A stretch of DNA of 16,260 bases from contig JADFRJ010000026.1 in NCBI GenBank assembly GCA_022561355.1, positions 1 to 16,260 of the forward strand. The letters are read 5' to 3'. The notes below the pieces were generated by a model. That model had not been told where the DNA came from, made no database searches, and saw only the letters and a program-made list of their open reading frames with translations. Both the position numbers and the translations under genes were made by a program. The stretch's first letter is position 1. Each line of letters starts with the position of its first letter. Shown here piece after piece: positions 7,207 to 13,808 of the stretch. The stretch comes from Chloroflexota bacterium (GTDB lineage Bacteria; Chloroflexota; Dehalococcoidia; DSTF01; RBG-16-68-14).

Positions 7207-8526
7207 CTACGCCACGGCTTCCTTCGCCGCGGCCTTGTTATCTCGCCTGTCCCAGGAGAGGTAATCGCGTTCATCCTGGCCAACGTAGAGCTGGCGCGGC
7301 CGCGCGATTTTCTGTTCCGAGTCGAGCAGCATCTCCTGCCACTGTGCAATCCAGCCCGCCGTACGAGGAATCGCAAACAGCACGGGGAACATCGAGACAG
7401 GGAACCCCATCGACTGGTAGATAATCCCCGAATAGAAATCGACGTTCGGATAGAGCTTTCGATCGATGAAGTAATCGTCCTCCAGAGCGATGCGTTCCAA
7501 CTCAAGCGCAATGTCCAGCAGTGGATTTCTTCCGGTCACTTCGAAGACCTGATGCGCAAGCTCCTTGATGATCGACGCCCGCGGGTCGAAGTTCTTATAC
7601 ACGCGATGGCCGAAGCCCATCAGGAGATCCTCACCGTCTTTGACTCGTTTGATGAATTTAGCGATCCCCTTGACGGAGCCGATCTCTTTCAGCATCCGCA
7701 GCACGGCTTCATTCGCGCCGCCGTGAAGCGGCCCGTAGAGCGCCGCACAAGCGGCGGCGATCGCTGAGTAGGGGTCAACTTGAGAGCTTCCCACCGAACG
7801 CATCGCGTTCGTGCTGCAGTTCTGCTCATGATCCGCATGCAGGATGAAGAGAATGTCCAACGCCCGCTCAAGCACCGGGTCGGGCAGATACTTCACTTCA
7901 GACATCTTGTAGAGCATGTTGAGAAGGTTGCCGGTGAAGCTGAGGTCGTTGTCCGGATATACGTATGGCTGGCCGAGGCTGTGTCGATACGCGAACGCCG
8001 CCAGGGTCGGCATCTTGGCGATCAAACGCTTGATCTGGAGTTGGCGTACTTCGTCGTCGAAGATGTTCTTAGAATCTGGATAGTGCGTTGACAGCGCCGC
8101 GACCGTGCTGACGAGCATCCCCATGGGGTGAGAGTCGTACAGGAACCCATCCATCGACTTCTTGGTGTTCTCGTGGAGGAAGGTGTGAATCGTGATCTCG
8201 TGTTCCCATTCGACGAACTGGGCCCGAGTGGGCAGTTCACCGTTGATGAGGAGGTAGGCGGTCTCTAGAAACGTACTCTGAGACGCCAGTTGCTCGATCG
8301 GGTAGCCGCGGTAGCGCAGTATGCCTTTTTCGCCATCGATGTTGGTGATCTCGCTCCGGCATGAGGCCGTGTTCGTGAACGCTGGATCGTAGACCATCAT
8401 GCCAAAGTCGTCATCGGAGACTTTGATCTGGCGAAAGTCCATAGCGCGAACGGCACCCTCGTTGATGGGTAATTCGTATGTTTTGCCTGTGCGGTTATCG
8501 GTGATCGTTAGGGAATTCTCACCCAT
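7207..8526 (-). CDS. gltA: Citrate synthase
   Basis: A 439-residue citrate synthase, similar in length to E. coli GltA (427). It condenses oxaloacetate and acetyl-CoA to citrate at the entry to the TCA cycle. The catalytic residues are all visible: His233 in LHADHEQNCST, His268 in YGPLHGGANEA, His307 in MGFGHRVYKNFDPR, and Asp363 in YPNVDFYSG. By position these correspond to His229, His264, His305 and Asp362 of the E. coli enzyme. The N-terminal beta region (ITDNRTGKTYELP) also resembles the GltA type. The ATG start has an AAAGGAG ribosome-binding site 7 bases upstream. A perfect 12-base palindrome, CGTGCCGGCACG, lies at 8541-8552 just beyond that site and might be a small operator or hairpin. 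A 2-methylcitrate synthase activity cannot be excluded from sequence, especially as meaB points to propionyl-CoA metabolism, but the sequence reads as a GltA-type enzyme. Confidence 0.96.
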   Translation of the reverse strand: MGENSLTITDNRTGKTYELPINEGAVRAMDFRQIKVSDDDFGMMVYDPAFTNTASCRSEITNIDGEKGILRYRGYPIEQLASQSTFLETAYLLINGELPTRAQFVEWEHEITIHTFLHENTKKSMDGFLYDSHPMGMLVSTVAALSTHYPDSKNIFDDEVRQLQIKRLIAKMPTLAAFAYRHSLGQPYVYPDNDLSFTGNLLNMLYKMSEVKYLPDPVLERALDILFILHADHEQNCSTNAMRSVGSSQVDPYSAIAAACAALYGPLHGGANEAVLRMLKEIGSVKGIAKFIKRVKDGEDLLMGFGHRVYKNFDPRASIIKELAHQVFEVTGRNPLLDIALELERIALEDDYFIDRKLYPNVDFYSGIIYQSMGFPVSMFPVLFAIPRTAGWIAQWQEMLLDSEQKIARPRQLYVGQDERDYLSWDRRDNKAAAKEAVA

Positions 8527-8717
8527 GTCCGTGCTCCTTTCGTGCCGGCACGTCGCGGCAAATACATCGGAACATCATCATACTCATCACGCAGCCCGGC
8601 TCCCGAGCCGCTTCTAGTTTAGCGCGTTCCGGCCCAGGGCTGCCCGCTGCCCAGCCCTAACCTAATCATCGACCAGAAGAGAACAGGATGACGCACTCAC
8701 GCGGCGCGACGGGAAGG

Positions 8718-9869
8718 CTAGTCTCGGGTCTCCTCCGTGACGCTCTCGAACCGTTTCTCCAGCGCGCTTTGGCGCTCTGCCAGACCCGTATAAGAGATCT
8801 CTTCTTGGGAAGCCATCGCGACTCCGAATGGTGCCTGCTGCCGCATCCAGTCGGCCCTCTCCTGCGCTTGAGCACGATATCGATCCCAGGCCAGGTTGCC
8901 GAAGATGTCCACACCGTTCTCACTAAACTTGCCTTCGCCGTTCACAGAAAACGCCAGGCAGCTTACGATCGGCAGGCAATAGGCGCCAGCGACCGGCGTG
9001 TTGATCGGCACGGGCATGAGAGGCATGGTGTGGCTGCCTCGAGCGTCACCAGTGATGAGGGGGGTCAGCCTGAACGGATCGATCACCTCTTCAACGGCCG
9101 GGAACTGCTTCTGGTTGCGTATGACCATGACTGGGTCGTCCTTGCCCTGATAAACACCCGTGATGTTGTGCAGCCGGTCTGTGCTGACGGAGACCGCGAT
9201 TTCATCAGGGTACGCCCGGCTGTGGATGCGGGCGACGCCGAACCGGTCGATCTGACGTAGCAGCGTGAGGATTTCGATGTTCTCCTCAGGGGAGTTGAGT
9301 TTGACTATCCTGTGCGTGAGATCGCCCGGCTCAGCCTTGTAATCCATGTCTTCGATGTCAAAGGTGAACCCTTTGCCGACGTCCGGGCTAAGCAGGAATC
9401 CTGACGACCTCGATGGGTCGGCGAAGGCGTGAAACAGGGCCATGTTGTACGCGCCCGGCCCACACTTGTCTGCCGCGATGACGGCGATCGACTCTGCCGG
9501 CCTGTGTTCCGGCAGGAGATCGAACGTCACTTCGGCAACTCCCGGTCCGGTTCCGCGCACGTTGCCGCTAGGCGCGGTGGCGAGAAGGTCCTGGCCTGCG
9601 CCGTAGTTGCCCTCTTCTTTCGCGACCTCGGCCGCGGCGTCGAAGGCAGCGCGGCAGGCCTTATGGGCCGTGCTTGAGCTTGTCCCTAGCGTGTGTGTTG
9701 TGAGAATAGCGATGTCATCGCCCGTGTGGGTGATCTTGTGGTCGAGGACCCAGTCTTCTTGACTAATGATACGTTCGACTACTTCTAGCATCTTCCGGGA
9801 AGGCTGCGTATGGCCGCCCGGGGACCCGCAGTCGGCCTTGATCACGGTGAAGGTCAGTTGATCTATCAA
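8718..9869 (-). CDS. fbp: Fructose-1,6-bisphosphate aldolase/phosphatase (archaeal-type, bifunctional)
   Basis: A 383-residue member of the class V FBPase family, which makes fructose-6-phosphate from triose phosphates in one polypeptide (aldol condensation, then dephosphorylation). Conserved metal-binding segments are VIKADCGSPGGH (residues 9-20), HTGDDIAI (48-55), YGAGQDLL (89-96), SGNVRGTGPGVAE (101-113) and AADKCGPGA (132-140). VYQGKDDP (239-246) carries Lys243, which aligns with the Schiff-base lysine of the Sulfolobus enzyme, with Tyr240 three residues before it. RGSHTMPLMPVP is at 277-288 and SYTGL near 359. The only sensible start is TTG at 9867-9869, preceded by GAGGAG 6 bases upstream, and it gives the family's usual N-terminus. 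The enzyme is anabolic, so it marks gluconeogenic capacity. It is common in archaea and in deep-branching or thermophilic bacteria. The gene lies 191 bp upstream of gltA on the same strand. Confidence 0.96.
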   Translation of the reverse strand: MIDQLTFTVIKADCGSPGGHTQPSRKMLEVVERIISQEDWVLDHKITHTGDDIAILTTHTLGTSSSTAHKACRAAFDAAAEVAKEEGNYGAGQDLLATAPSGNVRGTGPGVAEVTFDLLPEHRPAESIAVIAADKCGPGAYNMALFHAFADPSRSSGFLLSPDVGKGFTFDIEDMDYKAEPGDLTHRIVKLNSPEENIEILTLLRQIDRFGVARIHSRAYPDEIAVSVSTDRLHNITGVYQGKDDPVMVIRNQKQFPAVEEVIDPFRLTPLITGDARGSHTMPLMPVPINTPVAGAYCLPIVSCLAFSVNGEGKFSENGVDIFGNLAWDRYRAQAQERADWMRQQAPFGVAMASQEEISYTGLAERQSALEKRFESVTEETRD

Positions 9870-9946
9870 GCGAAGCTCCTCACGTTAGTAACAATTTTCT
9901 GGGCATGGCTAGCCGCTAGAGCGAGTACCACTCCCGTACAGTGACC

Positions 9947-9955
9947 ATTCTAACA
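9947..9955 (-). promoter_or_regulatory. Possible extended -10 promoter for the FBP aldolase/phosphatase gene
   Basis: On the minus strand the sequence reads TGTTAGAAT: an extended TG, one base, then TAGAAT, which matches TATAAT at 5 of 6 positions. No good -35 box is present, as is usual for extended -10 promoters. Transcription would start near 9940, giving a leader of about 70 bases to the TTG start. Confidence 0.4.
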
Positions 9956-10098
9956 AAGATTGCGGGCCTGCTCGCCTCCCTGCGACAGAACGGCCTGAGT
10001 CATTGCTGGGACTCTCTGCGTGTTGGCGGGGCCATCCTACCTCGGCCCGTTTGGGGTGTCAAGAATTCAGGGACTTCAGTGTAAGAGCCGCTACGACG

Positions 10099-10104
10099 TA
10101 TAAT
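10099..10104 (+). promoter_or_regulatory. Perfect -10 box (TATAAT) for the PP2C-like/tsaD unit
   Basis: TATAAT at 10099-10104 matches the sigma-70 consensus exactly. The -35 region is poor (TTCAGT at 10075-10080, 18 bases away). Transcription would begin near 10111 and give a leader of about 140 bases before the ATG at 10253. Within the gap 9870-10252 I found no convincing gene or tRNA. Confidence 0.5.
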
Positions 10105-10110
10105 GTTGAA

Positions 10111-10252
10111 GCTCCTCAGGCGACCGCCGGGGGGCGACATAGCGATCACGAGGCCTACGTGGCCAACCAGTCCAAGGAGCCTCTTGATTCCGCGATGTCA
10201 CACATCGCGGCTTCGCCCCCATCATTGATGGCGCGCCACACGCGAGTTGCAG
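10111..10252 (+). promoter_or_regulatory. GC-rich, hairpin-rich 5' leader
   Basis: The predicted transcript start (10111) coincides with GCTCCT (10111-10116), which can pair with AGGAGC (10175-10180) to close a long helix. Inside are CGCC-GGGG-GGCG (10125-10136) and GGCC-TACGT-GGCC (10152-10164). Further on, 10190-10210 is a perfect 9-bp stem with a 3-base loop (CCGCGATGT / ACATCGCGG). It is not followed by U residues, so it is not a standard terminator. I recognise no known riboswitch class. The folding is by eye and the element is hypothetical. Confidence 0.4.
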
Positions 10253-12673
10253 ATGGCAATTAAGACCTGGGTTGGCAGATTCGCAATTGTCAAGGGCGAG
10301 GCCCAAGAGGAAAGCTCGTTCCTTCGCTCTTATCCACGTCAGCGTCCCGATGAAGAGGAGGACGAACTCTACGTCCTCGTTGAGCCGTCGGCCGAAGCTA
10401 GCGACGAGTACACCGGCCAGCTCGTCGACGCCATTGGCCGCATGTACCGGCAGGACGCGCTGTCAATTACGGGCGCCGTCCTCCGGGCGCTGAAGAGCGC
10501 ACATCAGCAGCTCCGAGACTGGAACGAACGCAGCCTGCCGGAGCATCGCATCAGCGCCGGCGTCAGTTGCCTTGCCATTCGCGAACACTCGGCTTACCTC
10601 GCGCAGATTGGGCCGTCGGTGGCATATCACGTAGGCAGCGGGCGTTTCCAACGCATTGCGCCTGAAGGTTCCGCGCTAGAACCGTTGGGCCAAGCTGATG
10701 CGGCCGAGCCCGTCTTCAGCCGCTACGAGCTGGCGCCGGGCGACCTCCTGCTCATCGCCTCGCCAAAGATCGAAGAGCTCCTCGACGAAAGTGAACTGCG
10801 TTCGATCCTGCTCCGTGGCGGGGACGACGCGCTCGTCGAACTCTTCAAACTCGCCAGCGGCCAGCAGGACTTCTCGTTGGTGCTCCTGGCCTGCGTTGTC
10901 GAGGCCGAAGAGGCAGTTGCGGACCAGGAACCAGCGGCCGCAGCCCCGGCAGCGGAAGCTCCGACGGAGGCTGGCGAGCCAGCGGGAGCAGAAGCCACCG
11001 GCGCGCCTGTCCCCGCCACCAGCGACCTCCCGCAAGAGGAGCTGCCGGCTCCGCCGGCCGGCCTATCCGAGCCTAAAGTCCGCCTGAAAGGCCCGGAGTC
11101 AGACATCCGCTACCGCCGTCCGAGCGGACTGGCCGCGTCGATCCCAAACATACCCCTACCAGCCGCTATCGTGGCTCTCGTGGTGGCGGTGGTCGCTTTC
11201 CTTGGCGTTTGCTTTCTGCCATCCGCGCTGCGCGAGAGCAGCGAAGATCAGTTTGACGCCAGCATCGCGGCGGCAAGGGTCGCCCTCGACAGTGCGATAG
11301 CCAGCGACGACCCGGCGGAACAGCGAGGCTTCCTGGACGCGGCGGATGCCGCCATCCAGGACGCCGCCGTCGAAGATCCGGACAGCGAGGAGGTCGCAGC
11401 CCTTCGCCGAGAATTCGATGCGCTGAAGCAGGAGCTCGACGCCGTCCTCGTCCTGCCAGACCTCGACCTGATCGTCGACATCAGCGAGCGGATACCCGGC
11501 GCCGTATCGGCGAAGGACCTCGCACTCGGCGGCGGTGGCGCCTACTTCCTCGACCGGGAGCAGGGCCGCGTGATCGCGGTGTCCCTGCTCGGTCCAGACC
11601 CAGACGTGTTTGTCCTCTTCGAAGCCGGCGACCTCGTCGGCGATCTCGTCGCTGGCCAGCCCCGGCATATTACCTGGGCTGACGACCTGAACGCTCTGCT
11701 CATCCTTGATGACGAACGCAACCTGATCGCAGTGACACCGCCAGCGGCCAGCCGCCTGCTCACCGTACGAAACGCCGATACATGGAGTTCCGTGGACGGC
11801 ATCGCGCACCACGATGGCGCGCTGTACGTATTGGACCGCGCGGGGGATCAGGTCTGGCTCTATCGCGGCAGCGAGGACGGCTTCGACAGCGAGCGCGTTC
11901 CCATGCTGGACGCGTTCGACCTAGAAGAGGTCGTCGAGATGGCCGTCGGCGACGTGATCTATCTCATCATGGCCGACGACACAATCGTGAGGTTCCCCGG
12001 CGGCGTGGCGCTACCGTTCACACAGGCCGGTATCCCGGATCCGCTCTCGTCGCCCGCCTCGCTCGTGCCCGCGCCCAACCTCGCCATGCTCCTGCTCGCG
12101 GACAGGGGCAACAGCCGCACCGTGGTGTTCACGCCGGATGGCACCTACCTGCAGCAACTCGTGAGCCCATCATTCACCGACCTACGCTCGATCGCGCTCG
12201 ACGAGCCAAACGAACTCCTGTACATCCTCGTTGGCGGCATCCTCTACCGCACACCACTGCCGCCCCCGCCGCCAGAAGACGCCGCCTCAACGTCTTCAAC
12301 TCCCACCGGCACGGACGGTGGAACACCCACGGACGACTCCGCGGTCTTGACCTATGACGTAGTTGAACGCGAAGACGTCAGCGTTGGCGAAATCGTCCGG
12401 CTGGTCTTTCGCGTCCAGCTATCGAGCGAAGCGACGGAGGCCGAGTTGGAGGAGATTGCGAACCAGCTGATTACCGGCGAAACACAAGAGCAAGACGTGA
12501 ACGCGCTCGGCTTCTTCTTCTACCTCCCGGACAGCGACACCAGTGGCCCCTACACCGCGGGAACCGGAGACTGGGCCCCGAACGGCAATTGGGAGGACGC
12601 GGATACCGTCGTGGCCGGAGACTACACGACGCACGAGTTGACGATCGAGGCAGGCAGCATCCTGCCGCCATAG
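10253..12673 (+). CDS. Membrane protein: degenerate PP2C-like domain, one TM helix, probable beta-propeller
   Basis: 806 residues counted from ATG 10253; a TTG two codons earlier is possible, and neither has a clear ribosome-binding site. Residues 1-215 follow the PPM/PP2C fold pattern (LYVLVEPSAEASDE at 39-52, SCLAIREHSAYLAQIGPSVAYHV beginning at 105, GDLLLIASPKIEELL beginning at 163). The metal-binding aspartates expected in VxDGMGG, GDSR and SDG are replaced by EPSAE, GPSV and SPK. The domain is therefore probably catalytically dead and binds a partner or ligand. Residues 220-280 are a Pro/Ala/Glu-rich linker. RYRR (286-289) precedes one hydrophobic helix (about 299-324), which puts the N-terminus inside and the C-terminus outside. 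Residues 330-400 are helical and acidic, possibly a coiled coil. Residues 410-670 contain repeats of the type GGAYFLDREQGRVIAV and GALYVLDRAGDQVWLY, typical of propeller blades. After a Pro/Thr linker, 698-806 is a beta-rich domain with WAPNGNWEDADTV and GDYTTHEL, perhaps DUF4875-like. tsaD follows after 2 bases. Confidence 0.8.
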   Translation: MAIKTWVGRFAIVKGEAQEESSFLRSYPRQRPDEEEDELYVLVEPSAEASDEYTGQLVDAIGRMYRQDALSITGAVLRALKSAHQQLRDWNERSLPEHRISAGVSCLAIREHSAYLAQIGPSVAYHVGSGRFQRIAPEGSALEPLGQADAAEPVFSRYELAPGDLLLIASPKIEELLDESELRSILLRGGDDALVELFKLASGQQDFSLVLLACVVEAEEAVADQEPAAAAPAAEAPTEAGEPAGAEATGAPVPATSDLPQEELPAPPAGLSEPKVRLKGPESDIRYRRPSGLAASIPNIPLPAAIVALVVAVVAFLGVCFLPSALRESSEDQFDASIAAARVALDSAIASDDPAEQRGFLDAADAAIQDAAVEDPDSEEVAALRREFDALKQELDAVLVLPDLDLIVDISERIPGAVSAKDLALGGGGAYFLDREQGRVIAVSLLGPDPDVFVLFEAGDLVGDLVAGQPRHITWADDLNALLILDDERNLIAVTPPAASRLLTVRNADTWSSVDGIAHHDGALYVLDRAGDQVWLYRGSEDGFDSERVPMLDAFDLEEVVEMAVGDVIYLIMADDTIVRFPGGVALPFTQAGIPDPLSSPASLVPAPNLAMLLLADRGNSRTVVFTPDGTYLQQLVSPSFTDLRSIALDEPNELLYILVGGILYRTPLPPPPPEDAASTSSTPTGTDGGTPTDDSAVLTYDVVEREDVSVGEIVRLVFRVQLSSEATEAELEEIANQLITGETQEQDVNALGFFFYLPDSDTSGPYTAGTGDWAPNGNWEDADTVVAGDYTTHELTIEAGSILPP

Positions 12674-12675
12674 CC

Positions 12676-13668
12676 GTGAAGATCCTCGGCATAGAGACGT
12701 CCTGTGACGAAACGGCGGCCGCCATTGTTGAAGACGGCCGCTACGTCCTTGCCAGCGTGATCGCGTCCCAAGCGGAACTCCACAATCGCTACGGTGGCGT
12801 CGTGCCCGAGGTGGCGTCCCGGCAGCATCTGGAAGCGATGCTGCCCGTGATCGACGCGACGCTGGCTGAGGCGTCCTGTCGCTGGCAAGAGCTGGACGCC
12901 ATCGCCGTCACGTCGGGGCCTGGACTGGTCGGGGCGCTGCTCGTCGGCGTGAACGTGGCTAAGGCGCTCGCCTACGCGAAAGGCTTGCCGCTGATCGCCG
13001 TCAACCATTTGGAAGCGCATCTCTACGCGAACTGGATTGGTGAGAAGCGGACCGACACCACAACACCGGAGTTTCCGCTCCTCGGGTTGGTGGTTTCCGG
13101 GGGTCACACGGACATGGTGCTGATGGCGGGCCACGGACAGATCAAGCGCCTGGGGCGTACGAGGGACGATGCCGCTGGTGAGGCGTTCGACAAGGTCGCG
13201 CGGCTCCTCGGGCTGGGGTTCCCGGGCGGGCCGGAGATCGAGCGCGTCGCGGCCGGCGTCGAACACTCCAGCGTTCGCTTGCCGCGCGCCTGGCTCGGCG
13301 GTAGCGATGACGTGAGCTTTAGCGGCCTGAAAACGGCCGTGCTGCACCTCGTGCGCGGCGAGAAGGGGCCGCCTCCACCTATCGAGCAGACGGCGGCCGC
13401 GTTTCAGGAGGCGGTGGTTGACGTTCTAGCGACCAAAGCGGCGCGGGCCGCCGAACGCGAAGGTGCGCGCGCTATCCTGCTCTCCGGCGGCGTGGCGGCG
13501 AACGGAGTGTTACGGCGAGTGCTCGCCGAGCGCGCAAATGTTCCGTTGCACGTTCCGCCACCGATTCTCTGCACGGACAACGGCGTGATGGTGGCCGCGT
13601 GTGGGTTCTATCGGACTCGCCATGCCGGCTGGGACCTGGACGTCTCCCCTAACCTGCCTGTGGCCTAG
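12676..13668 (+). CDS. tsaD: tRNA N6-threonylcarbamoyladenosine (t6A) transferase TsaD
   Basis: A 330-residue member of the Kae1/TsaD/YgjD family. It transfers the threonylcarbamoyl group from threonylcarbamoyl-AMP to A37 of ANN-decoding tRNAs, working with TsaB and TsaE, which are not in this window. The start is GTG at 12676, giving MKILGIETSCDETAAA; the frame is open further upstream, but those residues fall inside the preceding gene and are not TsaD-like. Metal ligands are His111 and His115 (NHLEAHLYA) and Asp301 (CTDNG). Other signatures are SGPGLVGALLVG (80-91), SGGHTDMV (141-148), GEAFDKVARLLGL (168-180), GFPGGP (181-186), SFSGLKT (214-220) and SGGVAANGVLR (270-280). It is slightly shorter than the usual 335-345, with nothing obviously missing. 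Two bases separate it from the stop of the membrane-protein gene, so both are probably on one transcript. It converges with the DUF2851 gene. Confidence 0.97.
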   Translation: MKILGIETSCDETAAAIVEDGRYVLASVIASQAELHNRYGGVVPEVASRQHLEAMLPVIDATLAEASCRWQELDAIAVTSGPGLVGALLVGVNVAKALAYAKGLPLIAVNHLEAHLYANWIGEKRTDTTTPEFPLLGLVVSGGHTDMVLMAGHGQIKRLGRTRDDAAGEAFDKVARLLGLGFPGGPEIERVAAGVEHSSVRLPRAWLGGSDDVSFSGLKTAVLHLVRGEKGPPPPIEQTAAAFQEAVVDVLATKAARAAEREGARAILLSGGVAANGVLRRVLAERANVPLHVPPPILCTDNGVMVAACGFYRTRHAGWDLDVSPNLPVA

Positions 13669-13715
13669 GGTCCACCCTGCCATGGGCCCGTACGCCTTCT
13701 GCCCTTTGCCCCCCG

Positions 13716-13808
13716 TCAAGAGAACGGGCAGCTACCACAGCCTCCTTGGGTGCACTCCTGCTTGTAGAGGGCTAGCAGTCCTTGTTGGCGGCGAGCGCTG
13801 AGATTGAG
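13716..13808 (-). pseudogene. Out-of-frame conserved C-terminal tail of the DUF2851 gene
   Basis: Read in the frame ending in TGA at 13716-13718, the minus strand encodes LSARRQQGLLALYKQ followed by ECTQGGCGSCPFS. To my knowledge a QQGLL segment followed by a short cysteine cluster is the usual end of DUF2851 proteins. The main reading frame of that gene instead stops at 13772 after ISALAANKDC. The two frames differ by -1, so a one-base loss (or two-base gain), a sequencing error, or a frameshift during translation separates them. The join lies between about 13795 and 13830; both frames give plausible residues there. I see no classical slippery heptamer. The three cysteines (Cx4Cx2C) suggest a metal site that the truncated product would lack. 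Confidence 0.75.

Noticed and set aside
8636..8658. AGGGCTG/CAGCCCT hairpin between the FBP aldolase/phosphatase gene and gltA
   Set aside because: No U tract follows on either strand, so it is not callable as a terminator; it may be incidental GC-rich pairing.
8688..9260. 190-codon plus-strand open frame
   Set aside because: It is antisense to the FBP aldolase/phosphatase gene and resembles no protein.
10024..10060. GGGCC/GGCCC hairpin followed by GTTT on the plus strand in the 9870-10252 gap
   Set aside because: There is no plus-strand gene upstream, the loop is 10 bases and the T tract is short.
9956..10098. Possible tRNA or small gene in the longest gap
   Set aside because: No T-loop, anticodon arm or cloverleaf pairing could be found, and the short frames there lack start signals and protein-like composition.
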